This document shows, piece by piece, positions 48,301 to 54,737 of a DNA stretch of 64,000 nucleotides; the first letter of the stretch is position 1; the number at the start of each line of letters is the position of its first letter. The stretch is from the NCBI GenBank assembly GCA_029261995.1, contig JAJDAF010000058.1:124001-188000 (forward strand). Reading direction: 5' to 3'. Both the position numbers and the translations under genes were made by a program. The notes below the pieces were generated by a model. The model was not told the DNA's origin. It searched no databases and saw only the letters and a program-made list of their open reading frames with translations. Source of the stretch: Candidatus Zhuqueibacterota bacterium. GTDB taxonomy: Bacteria; Zhuqueibacterota; Zhuqueibacteria; Oceanimicrobiales; Oceanimicrobiaceae.

Positions 48301-51028
48301 CGCTGCCGTCTGTTACCCGCAGACGCAGTTTCATGCTTTGGATATTGCCGATTAGGCCGCTGATGTTGAACTTGAGATAAGTGGTGAACTCGCTGCCAAG
48401 AACTTTCATCGTGGTTCTTGACCCGAAATTCCCACTTGGGGAGAGAGAGCGCACCTGAGCATCATCGGTCGGGTTATACGTGAGAGTGACCAACTGCGGT
48501 CCTTTGGTAACGACAATGGTGACCGTGGCCTCGTTTGAAGTTGCACCGTCGTTGTCATTCACGGTGTAAGTAAAACTATCCGTGCCCAGTGCGCCGGATG
48601 TCGGCGTGTAAGTGATAGCGCCTGTGGTCGGATTCACGTTAGCTGCCCCGCGCCCTGGCGGCGAGACAATTGTGACGGACTCCGGCAGCAATTGGCTGTC
48701 GTCGCTGTCGTTGGCCAGTACGGGAATCCCGACCGCCAGTTGGTCAGTCGTTTCTGCCTGGTCATCGTTTGCGGTTGGCGCCACATTTGGCGGCCGGACC
48801 GTAATCAACACTGTCGCCAGATTTGAGATGTCTCCGGCCTCGTCGCGAATCGTGTAGGTGAAGCTGTCCGGGCCGAGATAATCCGTGCTCGGCGTGTAAG
48901 TGACTGTGCCGGAAGGAGTGTCGATATCCGTGGTTCCGTTACTCACATCAGAAACGATGGTCAGTGTCGGAAGGTCGAGCGGGTCGTCAACCCCGGTGTC
49001 GTTGTTGGTTACCGGGATATCAATTTGTGCGTTCACCTGCACCGAGGCGATATCATCTTCGGCTACGGGCGGTGTGTTTACTTCGTTGGCGATGACCTGC
49101 AGTATGAGCTTCGGAGGAGTTTGTCCCTCTTTCATGAAGTATTTGATGTCATCGACTGAGTTGCTCTCGATAGCGAAGGTGAACAACCCGTTGCCACTGA
49201 TTGCCTGGGTAATATTGAATTCCACGATGTCGTTGAGCGCCACGCCTCCGAGCGCGCTTAGCGGCAACCCCAGGAAGTTCGGGGCGTTGAGCGCATTCAG
49301 GGTCTCTTCTTGCCAGGCCTCGTTGCTGCCCTTGAAGGTGTTCTCCGCAAGGAAAATCGTGCCACCATCGTCGCTGTTGTCCGCCGCATGGAGCTGAACT
49401 TTGGCGCTCAGAACGTCGTCGATCACGCCATCTACCTGGAACTTGATGTAGGTGATGAACTTGTCTTTCTCGACTTTCGAGCTGGCATTGGCTCCGAAAT
49501 TGGCGTCCTTGTCGCCGATCTTGATGTAACTGTCTTCGGTCGGGGTGAACGTCAGGTTCTCCAGCGAAACAGCTTCTGCAACTGTGATAGACTGGTTTGG
49601 CGCAACATTGCGTAACCGCTGTGTGACCCCAGAGGGCCATTTGATTCGAATGGAGTCGATGTTGGTAGCGTCGCCCAGGCCGAAACGCGCGGCCAGATCG
49701 CTCTGCCCCCCGCGACCTGTTTGACCGGAAATTTCGTGCATCTGCGCCACTTGTTGACCATCGATTTCGGCGTAGACCAGTACCTTCGCGCCGATAGCCC
49801 GCTTGTTTGTGAGAACCCCAGTCAGCTCGATGTCGAGCCAATTGCCGCTGGCGCCTTCGTTGACAAAAAGCAGGTTTGCAGTGCCCTGATCTTGTGCAAC
49901 GAACAAATCCAGGTCGCCGTCTCCATCGATATCGGCCCAACTGGCGCCGGTCGCGAATCCAAGCGCCAGAGTTGGCGCCCCCGAGATACTTGAGAAGCTA
50001 CCGTCTCCGTTGTTCTCGTAGAACAGATTTGCGGCCGCGTCAGAATTGGTGCTGACGAACAGGTCAAGATCGCCATCGTTGTCAAAATCGCCCCAAGCTG
50101 AACCATGCGCGTCGGTGTTGTCCGTCACTACCGGTCCGGTCGTGAGTGCTGTGAAGTTTCCGGAGCCGTCGTTGCGATAGAGTGCATTGGCGCCGCCGGA
50201 GTTGGCGACGAACAGGTCGAGGTCGCGATCGTTGTCGTAATCGCCCCAGCTCGCGCCCTGGGTGTTGGCGCCATCATTGACCACCGGCCCGCTAGTGACC
50301 GCGGAGAAGCTACCGTCACCGTTGTTTTGGTAAAGCGCGTTGTTTTGGCTGTTCTGGTTGCCGACGAACAGGTCGAGGTCGCCGTCGCTGTCGTAGTCTG
50401 CCCACGCTACACAGGTACCGTCTGCGCCATCAGAAACGACGGGTCCGGCAGTGATTTTGGCAAACGTGCCATCGCCATTGTTTTTATACAGAAAGTCGTT
50501 CTGGCCCTGGTCGTTTGCGACTGCCAGGTCCAAAAATCCGTCATTGTCGTAGTCTCCCCACGCGGCGCCCAAAGACCGACCGCCATCGTTGACGATTTCT
50601 CCGATTGTAACCGCGGTGAAGCTGCCGTTACCCTTATTGCTGTACAGCCTGTTGTTGGGAATTTCATAGGGAACGAAGATGTCCAGGTGACCATCGTTGT
50701 TGAAGTCACCCCAGGTGCCTCCCTGCGCCGGATTGAAATCATTGACAATATCGCCCGACGTGACGCGGTTGAAAACAGAATCGCCCGTGCCGGTGTAGAG
50801 GAAATTCGCGTCAAAGCCGGTGTTGGCGATGAACAAATCCAGTTCATCGTCGCTGTTAAAGTCACCCCAGCTGGCGCTCATGGACTTGCCAGTGTTGGTG
50901 GCAATGTCACCCGTTGCGACCTGCTTAAAAGTCGGTGTTTGACCCAGGAGTGGGCTACTCACGATTTGAAGCAAAAACAGGGACAGGAGACTTGCGCTGC
51001 AATTCTGCAGCTTTTTTGATTCTAGCAT
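39398..51028 (-). CDS. Giant modular secreted protein with T9SS sorting domain
   Basis: 3,876 aa. Signal peptide (1-30). Then seven FG-GAP/VCBS repeats (about 35-395, each with a DxDxDGxxDLF calcium loop such as WADIDGDGDLDLFVAQ), an ASPIC/UnbV-like segment (about 395-490; IGAKVLVYAEIDGQQ, RIKWPSGVTQ), nine DNRLRE-like beta-sandwich modules (each starts FxPTDDAQVK and ends KYFxKEGxxPPxLxVET) and fifteen cadherin-like/Big_17 domains (PPVAVDD ... VLANDxDxDG ... ITYTP ... DSFTYTVxD). A seven-unit propeller (DNA about 44,580-45,540; LYVAGDF, AHWDGxxW) interrupts the fourth module. The last 90 residues are a T9SS tail (NYPNPFNAGTTIRY). Likely a secreted or surface adhesin or matrix protein exported with the PorU-like system. 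No catalytic motif was seen. Repeats within one gene make assembly errors possible. Confidence 0.93.
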   Translation of the reverse strand: MLESKKLQNCSASLLSLFLLQIVSSPLLGQTPTFKQVATGDIATNTGKSMSASWGDFNSDDELDLFIANTGFDANFLYTGTGDSVFNRVTSGDIVNDFNPAQGGTWGDFNNDGHLDIFVPYEIPNNRLYSNKGNGSFTAVTIGEIVNDGGRSLGAAWGDYDNDGFLDLAVANDQGQNDFLYKNNGDGTFAKITAGPVVSDGADGTCVAWADYDSDGDLDLFVGNQNSQNNALYQNNGDGSFSAVTSGPVVNDGANTQGASWGDYDNDRDLDLFVANSGGANALYRNDGSGNFTALTTGPVVTDNTDAHGSAWGDFDNDGDLDLFVSTNSDAAANLFYENNGDGSFSSISGAPTLALGFATGASWADIDGDGDLDLFVAQDQGTANLLFVNEGASGNWLDIELTGVLTNKRAIGAKVLVYAEIDGQQVAQMHEISGQTGRGGQSDLAARFGLGDATNIDSIRIKWPSGVTQRLRNVAPNQSITVAEAVSLENLTFTPTEDSYIKIGDKDANFGANASSKVEKDKFITYIKFQVDGVIDDVLSAKVQLHAADNSDDGGTIFLAENTFKGSNEAWQEETLNALNAPNFLGLPLSALGGVALNDIVEFNITQAISGNGLFTFAIESNSVDDIKYFMKEGQTPPKLILQVIANEVNTPPVAEDDIASVQVNAQIDIPVTNNDTGVDDPLDLPTLTIVSDVSNGTTDIDTPSGTVTYTPSTDYLGPDSFTYTIRDEAGDISNLATVLITVRPPNVAPTANDDQAETTDQLAVGIPVLANDSDDSQLLPESVTIVSPPGRGAANVNPTTGAITYTPTSGALGTDSFTYTVNDNDGATSNEATVTIVVTKGPQLVTLTYNPTDDAQVRSLSPSGNFGSRTTMKVLGSEFTTYLKFNISGLIGNIQSMKLRLRVTDGSDNSSTSGGRIFHVSNDFLDNETPWTEAQLTYKNAPVTSRTHFAAIGPVTENTWVEIDVSSIVVEDGVYSFLVSSLLADLAKYYSKEGLFPPELVVTTLALVGNDPPVARDDDIKVRVNTPASFNPLDNDDDANGQLEPSTVNLTSQPGHGTVSVNGITGEITYAPDTDFLGSDSFNYTVEDNESALSNQATVTINVFPANVAPVATTDFATTFQDNPVAVDVLANDTDADGFLDPSTVAIQTQPSHGTAGVNSQTGVITYFPPTGFVGRDSIFYSASDDDGEPSNVAKVEIVIKKTPDVRVASFRPTDDAQVKVTEANENYGSRATTKIQADRFRAFLKFNISNLEGTVSAAKLRIQVTDFPDDGGPNGGSIYPVGNTFAGANIDWDESQLTFANSPDVSGAPLSTVGPVELNQIVEFDVTAAISGNGIFSFAILGNTSDEVKYFMKESLFPPSLFVETLVLVENQIPVAGDDFINARLNEVKTIDVTANDSDPDGAIDPTSVQVASQPAHGSVAQGGAPNLLTYTPNTDFIGVDQFTYRVRDFEGGVSNTATVTITIHPPNLPPEANDDVAATLSVFAVDIDVLANDVDNDGTISLNSVSVVIPPANGTVQINPTNGMVTYTPGNGFVGLETFTYTISDNDGLVSEPATVTITVSEAPAIITRTFGAREDGYVKANSAERFGTRSTAKVEKGRYRSYFKFDASDLEGQIKTATLQLTVTDGPDDGSSDGGSVFLVSNTFDGSSVPWNEDEINDPNSPAIDGAPLASVGQVAPNQVIAFDVSSAMREPGIYSFAVTNNSSNQVKYFTHEGIAAPRLIVEAFTAPENTPPFAVADDTTTGREQAILINVLKNDKDLDGSINPNTVHVASLPAHGTTLVAAGGFIRYTPNSGFLGSDSFTYTVEDEENAPSAEATVTISVVDNSNWSNLSTGLQFVVLAIAADNNEVYAAGTHAVNGTHHLFLWDGAWSEVTSNMNGQINAMEISNGSLYVAGDFTSIDGIGANRVARKTGNTWEALGDGLDGEVQTLAIDGDDLYVGGDFLNAGGNPAARVAHWNGTIWSALGDGFDDTAFAVALSGSQLFAGGEFQNTGSTQINYVAQWDGAKWVPLSNGVNGRVRDITRNGSGIFVAGDFTIAGLANAKGVAHWDGATWTGLAGGVNDPVRSIASSGTVLFAAGDFPKADGKRAPYSAKWDGKDWTPLGTGLDAPGRAVAADGNDIFFGGSFNAAGGAQVNHIAQWTEVNQPPIAVSDTFDTDINSAIEFDVLANDIDPNGNIDASSLAVLLQPLNGQIVVNGSTGRITYTPVQDFAGRDILEYQVSDSDGETSNTATVTVRVNPPNVAPIAVNDATSTPQDSPVAIDIIANDTDIDGSVVPATVQITSQTSNGAVALNPATGVVTYTPNPGYVGLDTFIYTIQDNEGATSNAATANIAVTRLQNASVDFRAVEDGMVKHNSTSRFGTRSTAKLTRDKFSIFLKFNVNGIEGEISRATLKLTVTDAEVDGSDDGGTLFQTSNDFDGTNTPWNEDDLNDPNSPARTSLPLASAGAVVTNQVVEFDVSNVVQQEGVYSFSLTSNSPDEAKYFTHESNHDPVLTVETLIAVENKPPVAVDDLANGRLNQPLTIDVTVNDSDPEGALNKNSATVAAQPTNGTLQAGPGAGTFIYTPDGGFLGDDAFSYTIEDQDGITSNLATVTVRIFPENTPPVAVNDGAATATGFQVTITVLANDSDNDGNIEPTTLTIESQPASGSAQVNPNNGIVTYAANSGFIGRDSFTYSVKDNDGASSNIATVTVAVTEAPQVVTERFSPTDDAQVKVANSPQNFGSKPTGKVEKNRFSIYLKFNVTGLSGQVKSAKVKMKVADFAEDESDDGGSIFPVSNLFKNSDATWDEDGIVFQNAPEVSGSPLDSAGEIKLKQEVFFDVTPEVTGDGTFSFAIVNASNDQGKYWLKEGNFPPELIVETFDFGANQKPVAVDDNAGTRPDQPVTINVTANDLDPDGILDNSTVAVQSQPANGALAVGGTANILTYTPGSGFEGTDTFTYTVEDDLGEVSNVATVTIEVNNNNRPPVAVNDAAATAILSPVQIAILANDTDSDGSLVPASVTITTLPTNGSAVTNTQSGAVTYTPNGGFVGIDAFTYTVEDNQGAVSNEATVTITVSNATTTTVRFQAVHDGQVKHTSPDRNYGSKGTTKIEIGKFSSYFKFNVSGLEGAIRSARLQLTVTTDASDASKDGGTLFPASNDFSGNPAPWTQDLLTFSNAPQTTGAALASTGAVSVTQTVGFEVTSAINGDGIYSFCLTSGSGDQAKYYTREGANPPELVIETIGTGGNIAPVAVDDQATTASGTAVLLDILQNDTDPDGSLVPASVSIQTPPSHGIAAVNANNGVVTFTPATGFSGSDNFTYTVEDNDGAASNEATASITVGSAGGTQSFTFTPAHDGQVKLTAPGINYGTKPTGKIEKGKFDTYLKFNVSGLTGAVTKATLRMKIAQDASDGSDNGGSAYSVSNNQRDVGQAWTELALTGANAPEISGGALSNAGPVAANAQVDLDVTPAISGDGTFSFALTSTSNNQAKYYLREGTFPPELIVTVVSSGGNQAPNAADDRFSMLANLAAVFDVLENDSDADGEIVRKSLTIQNQPGNGTVSVNPHSMLITYAPASGFFGEDTFTYTVDDNDGAASNVATVTITVGATSGSQLLTFEPVADAAVKAAMPTTNYGAADRLVAEAQTTSDAAKEQTTIYLQFDVTGVTGQVQNATVRLHKTSRDLVTANIYRVSNFFKNSDSKWQEEMLVWDNAPILTGKPISTSETAEQDVEFDVSDIVSQNGAYSFAVRLDSKDTSRFDSKEGANGPQLIVVTGGEDEVVSEEMDAIDDEQEVADVLPTEFSLSQNYPNPFNAGTTIRYALPENARVKLRIYNVRGQLVRTLVDGQQEAGFKTMSWLGANDNGRDVASGIYFMQLQVKQKKFVQRMLFQK
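39720..49565 (-). repeat. Nine tandem DNRLRE/cadherin-like module repeats inside the giant gene
   Basis: Module starts (the FxPTDDAQVK-type motif) fall near 49545, 48480, 47395, 46305, 43980, 42900, 41815, 41030 and 40215. Spacing is about 1,065-1,090 bases where two cadherin-like domains follow the DNRLRE-like domain, about 785-815 where one follows, and 2,325 where three cadherin-like domains plus the propeller lie between. Modules are clearly alike but diverged, so duplication is not very recent. Confidence 0.85.
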
Positions 51029-51890
51029 CTTTCGACACCCCTTTACGTTGTGCTGTACGTCAATGGCTCTCTGGACCGCAGTCCATCAGAACGTAAAAGC
51101 TATACTCTCTGAGAATTCCCCCGGGTGGAACCGCACGAAGTGCGCTTCTCAAAAAGCAAACTGGTTGCGAAAGTCAGTTAGCTGTGAGATGTCACGGCTT
51201 CAGCAGGCCAATCAATTTTCTTGAGTTCATTGAGAAGGGGGCAGTTGGAAGATTGATGCTGGCTCGAAGTTGCAATCTGTGTGTTGTCGTCTCAAAAACC
51301 GCTATATGAATTGGCAGTGCTGGTAGTTGTCTGACCTCGCTTTCCTGTTGCTTAACTCATGTTCAAATAGCATGATGTGCGGCAGTTCTCTCCGCACCCG
51401 AAATATTACTGTATGAGTACCCGCAAACCCATGTTTATGAAGAGAAATCAAAGGACATTACGACCAATAGTCATCGGCGACAGTCGGTAACCCTCGTGAT
51501 TGCCGTGGCAACGGTTTGGTCCTGGCGTTCAAATTTTGTTTTTGACGCTGATGCTTCTGCATTTTGCCGTTTTGCTCATATAGAATATTGATACTATTCT
51601 TCCTGCTTCAAGGTCCTTTGTGATTGTGGGTATTCCTTCTCCCGCCGCTAAAAAGTGACTGGCCTCGTGGGGGTGATGAGGAGATGACGCGGTTCATGGC
51701 CGTTTCTCTCCTGGCGTGGTCGAAAGATCTTTGCCATGGGTGGTTGCCCTGCGAACTCTGGCCCGCAGCCGGAATCCTGAAGCAAGTGGCTCAATACACT
51801 CAGACTGAATTGTCATAACTGTTTCATGCAATCCTGGCGGTGGACGCTGAATTCGTCCTGCTAATCGGAATTCTCAGACTGAACCTGTTG
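51029..51890. other. Large intergenic region upstream of giant gene
   Basis: About 860 bases between divergent genes with no supported coding region; a 64-codon frame at 51624-51818 has no ribosome site or family features. CGCAC-GAA-GTGCG near 51130 is a small inverted repeat about 100 bases upstream of the giant gene. No riboswitch or tRNA was recognised. The size suggests long regulatory regions for one or both flanking genes. Confidence 0.4.
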
Positions 51891-52928
51891 ATGATCAGAA
51901 TTGTACTTGTCTCAAATTGGGGAGGACTTCGGCTTAGCCTGCTCAACCAGATCGCGCGGAGCCGGCATCAGCTTCTTGGCATGATTGTCGAGCCAGCACC
52001 AAGGAGCAACCGCGAAATGCTCCTCGCCCACCGCCTCATCGGAAATGTTCCCAAGGGCAGCACCTTGGCTCAAGGATTATTCGGACCTGTTGCCGCTGAA
52101 CGAGTGAGGCTGACCAAAGCCGCCGTTCGCCGTTCTGTCGCGCTGCGGGATTGCGCCGACATCAACACGCCTGAAGACCTGGACGCTATCCGTGGGCTGT
52201 CACCCGACCTGATTCTTACCGTTGGTTGGGCGAGCAAATTCAGCCCGGAGTTGCTCGATATTCCAACGCGAGCGTGCGTCAATATTCATCCGTCTCTTCT
52301 GCCGCGATACCGTGGTAGGTACCCGATTTCTGCCGCAATCTACAACAGCGTGCGCGAGAGTGGTATAACTTACCATCTCATGAACGAAGAATACGACCAA
52401 GGCGCCATCCTGCTCAAGCAATCGGTCTGGTTGCACGATCGCGAAACCAGCCTCTCGCTGCTCGGGAAAAGTGGCCGAGCAATTGTGGACTCCCTTGATA
52501 GTTTTCTGGACGCATTCGATGCCGATGAACTCGAGCCTGAGCCACAGGAGCATCGGGCGGCAAGCTACGCGCCAAGGTTCACCGCCGACGATGCATGGAT
52601 AGACTGGCGCACACCGACCGATAGAATCGACCGTAAAATTCGCGCCTACTACCCCTGGCATCCGTGCTATGCTTTCCACCAGAATCAACGCATTGAATTT
52701 TCGGAGTGTGCCATCGATGCCGAGAATCCAGAGAGTTTTCCAGGTGAAGTTCTGGCGGTCAGGGGAAAGTCGGCGGTACAGGTGGCGACCAGCGACGCCA
52801 CGCTCTGGCTACGCACCGTACCCGGAACCGGGCTTTTTCGCAACGGTTCCTCCAGGTCTGACGCCGGACGCGTGAAAGTCGGGGATGTGCTGACCAGCCA
52901 CCCTTTGTCACTACAGCCATCTCCTTAG
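51891..52928 (+). CDS. Formyltransferase-family protein (Fmt-like fold, substrate unclear)
   Basis: 345 aa from ATG 51891. N-terminal formyltransferase domain with the catalytic signature VNIHPSLLPRYRGRYPISAAI (Asn-x-His) and the later GITYHLMNEEYDQGAIL (conserved Asp), then a C-terminal Fmt-type subdomain starting APRFTADDAWIDW. In methionyl-tRNA formyltransferase the loop after LLP usually reads YRGAAPI; here it is YRGRYPI, and the gene is not next to def, so a different acceptor (such as an amino-sugar) is possible. N10-formyl-THF as donor is inferred from the family. Start codon context is weak. Confidence 0.78.
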   Translation: MIRIVLVSNWGGLRLSLLNQIARSRHQLLGMIVEPAPRSNREMLLAHRLIGNVPKGSTLAQGLFGPVAAERVRLTKAAVRRSVALRDCADINTPEDLDAIRGLSPDLILTVGWASKFSPELLDIPTRACVNIHPSLLPRYRGRYPISAAIYNSVRESGITYHLMNEEYDQGAILLKQSVWLHDRETSLSLLGKSGRAIVDSLDSFLDAFDADELEPEPQEHRAASYAPRFTADDAWIDWRTPTDRIDRKIRAYYPWHPCYAFHQNQRIEFSECAIDAENPESFPGEVLAVRGKSAVQVATSDATLWLRTVPGTGLFRNGSSRSDAGRVKVGDVLTSHPLSLQPSP

Positions 52929-53094
52929 GCCCCGCTACCGTCAACACGCCAAAAGCTCCCGTTGTGTTCCGCCCGGACATGCGGAAAAATTCCGCACTCA
53001 CCCAAGTTTCCGCACTTCTGTTGTCTGATTCTCGCACTCTATTTTTCTAAGTAATGACAGTTAAAACATGTACTTATGATGATGCCTGCAAAGC

Positions 53095-53110
53095 TGGCAC
53101 TGGCTTTGCT
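53095..53110 (+). promoter_or_regulatory. Near-consensus sigma-54 promoter
   Basis: TGGCACTGGCTTTGCT matches consensus TGGCACGRNNNTTGCW at every defined base except one (position 7). GG at 53096-53097 and GC at 53108-53109 are 10 bases apart. Predicted start near 53121, about 60 bases before the barrel gene at 53183. Best sigma-54 site found in the window. Confidence 0.7.
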
Positions 53111-53121
53111 TTGCCAGATGA

Positions 53122-53149
53122 CGAGTTGCTTGCGGAGTGCGGCAACTCG
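53122..53149 (+). promoter_or_regulatory. 5' leader hairpin of barrel mRNA
   Basis: CGAGTTGC (53122-53129) and GCAACTCG (53142-53149) form a perfect 8-bp stem with a 12-base loop. It begins where sigma-54 transcription is expected to start, so the mRNA would begin with the hairpin, a feature that can protect 5' ends from decay. The SD lies 23 bases further on and stays free. Confidence 0.5.
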
Positions 53150-53182
53150 CAAAAACACGACTCACAATTCTGGAGGGTTGAT

Positions 53183-53848
53183 ATGATGAAGCAAGCTATT
53201 GTTCTGGGCGGATTGGCCCTGAGTTTCCTGATGACGACTGGACTCAGCCATGCTCAAACTGACAGGCCATCCACGGGCATGACGTTCAAGCTCGGTTTTT
53301 GGAACATGGGCGATCAGTCTGAGTTCCTCACCTACATCAGAGAGGATGGCCGCGAATACATCGAGACCGGCGGTCTTGGCGGCTGGCTGACGTTTACTTC
53401 GCGCACGAGCGACTTCTACACTTTCGAGTTTAACCTTGGGGCATTCGGCAGGGCCGAGGGCTACGAATCGAGCCGCCATTTCGATTTCGATGATGATGTG
53501 GATGGCACTGCGGTCATTCCGGTTCTGTTCGGGATTCAACGCGAATTTCTCTCTGTCAACAATTCCAGCGATCTGCGGCCCTATCTGTCGGCCGGCATCG
53601 GGCCGTACTGGATCACGGATGTCAAGGACGAGCAAAGCCTCAATCGAGAAGAAGTGAGATCCAAAATTGACCCAGGCATGTATCTTGGCGGAGGATTGAA
53701 TTTCTTTCTGAGCGACAAATTCGCGCTCAATTTCGATGGCAAATACCACATTGTAGATTTCAACATGGACAATGATGTCAGCGGGTTAGAGCTCGGAATT
53801 GGATTCAGCATTCTTTGGGGCAAGTACAAACCGCAGAATGGTCGCTAA
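53183..53848 (+). CDS. Outer-membrane beta-barrel protein
   Basis: 221 aa; SD GGAGGG (53172-53177) selects ATG 53183. Signal peptide ending LSHAQT (about 1-25). The rest is a small barrel with alternating strands ending in aromatic residues: MTFKLGFWNMGD, GGWLTFTSRTSDFYTFEFNLGAF, RPYLSAGIGPYWIT, YLGGGLNFFLSDKFALNFDGKYH, and a final strand ending in LWG near the C-terminus. It is a paralogue of the N-terminal half of the protein at 54738. Expected to lie in the outer membrane; ligand or pore function unknown. Preceded by a sigma-54 promoter and hairpin leader. Confidence 0.83.
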   Translation: MMKQAIVLGGLALSFLMTTGLSHAQTDRPSTGMTFKLGFWNMGDQSEFLTYIREDGREYIETGGLGGWLTFTSRTSDFYTFEFNLGAFGRAEGYESSRHFDFDDDVDGTAVIPVLFGIQREFLSVNNSSDLRPYLSAGIGPYWITDVKDEQSLNREEVRSKIDPGMYLGGGLNFFLSDKFALNFDGKYHIVDFNMDNDVSGLELGIGFSILWGKYKPQNGR

Positions 53849-53963
53849 GGAGCGGCCGATGAAAAACAGCCCAAGGCTGCAACTCCACACGACCGTGGCC
53901 GCCTTGGTTGACGGCGAGATTTGGACTTGGCGAATTGTGAACCTTATCAAGGAAGCAAAGAAA

Positions 53964-54665
53964 ATGAAATTGGGCTCATCCGTATTTCTGTTCCTTCTGA
54001 GTTGCTCAGCCTGCGTTATTCAGCTCGAGCCAAATGACTTCTCTGATTGCATCGTGTCAGAGCAACTTAGTCTGGAATTCGACTTGCGACAGGCTACGAG
54101 AATAAAGCTCGAGGCAGGCGCTGGCTCTCTGATTATTCAGCCGGGCGCTACAGACAGCACTGTCAGTATCAATGGCACGGCTTGTGCACGCAGCCATGAG
54201 GATCTACAGAAAATCAAGCTGCGCAGCAACATCATCGGTGGTGAGTTGATTATCACTGCAGAGGCTCCAGTGAGCGGGAAATTCGACCTCATTGTGTCTG
54301 TCCCCGACAGTCTGCCCATCGACGTCAGCGACAGCAGCGGTGATGTTTTGGTTGAGGATCTTGTGAACGATGTTTACATTCGTCAAGGCTCAGGCAATCT
54401 CAATATTCGGGAAATCACGGGCAGCATCCGCCTCAATGATGGCTCCGGAAACATCGGTGTTCGAGGCATCTCAGGAGATGTTGTCATCGACCGTGATGGT
54501 TCTGGAAACATCGGAATTGAGCGAGTCGGTGGTAGCGTCATCGTGCATGAAGATGGTTCCGGAAACATCGATGTCCGGCAGGTCCAAGGTGATTTTATTC
54601 TGGAACGTGATGGCTCGGGCTCCGTATTCTTCAGTGATGTTGCCGGGAGAATCGTGCTGCCGTGA
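53964..54665 (+). CDS. DUF4097-like beta-helix lipoprotein
   Basis: 233 aa from ATG 53964 (AAGGAA upstream). Lipoprotein signal with LLSCSAC; the lipidated Cys is probably in the LLSC box. Mature part: about 110 residues of beta strands, then regular short repeats of the 'GSGNIxIxxIxGxVxI' type (ITGSIRLNDGSGNIGVRGISG, then VIDRDGSGNIGIERVGG), which build a right-handed beta-helix as in DUF4097/DUF2807 adhesin-like proteins. It lies between the two paralogous barrel genes, so the three probably form one operon and envelope assembly. A similar lipoprotein is encoded at 61559. Confidence 0.82.
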   Translation: MKLGSSVFLFLLSCSACVIQLEPNDFSDCIVSEQLSLEFDLRQATRIKLEAGAGSLIIQPGATDSTVSINGTACARSHEDLQKIKLRSNIIGGELIITAEAPVSGKFDLIVSVPDSLPIDVSDSSGDVLVEDLVNDVYIRQGSGNLNIREITGSIRLNDGSGNIGVRGISGDVVIDRDGSGNIGIERVGGSVIVHEDGSGNIDVRQVQGDFILERDGSGSVFFSDVAGRIVLP

Positions 54666-54737
54666 AGCCCGGAGAAGGAGGGTGGAGCACATCCCGGTCC
54701 GTGAGCAGATAAACTGGTAGATGGAAGGAACTCGATT

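Noticed and set aside
39720-49565. Regularly spaced repeats considered as a CRISPR or VNTR array
   Set aside because: The period is over 780 bases, the frame is fully open and the repeats encode recognisable protein domains.
51624-51818. 64-codon frame in the large gap before the formyltransferase gene
   Set aside because: No ribosome site, no recognisable features, and Trp/Cys/Pro-rich composition typical of chance frames.
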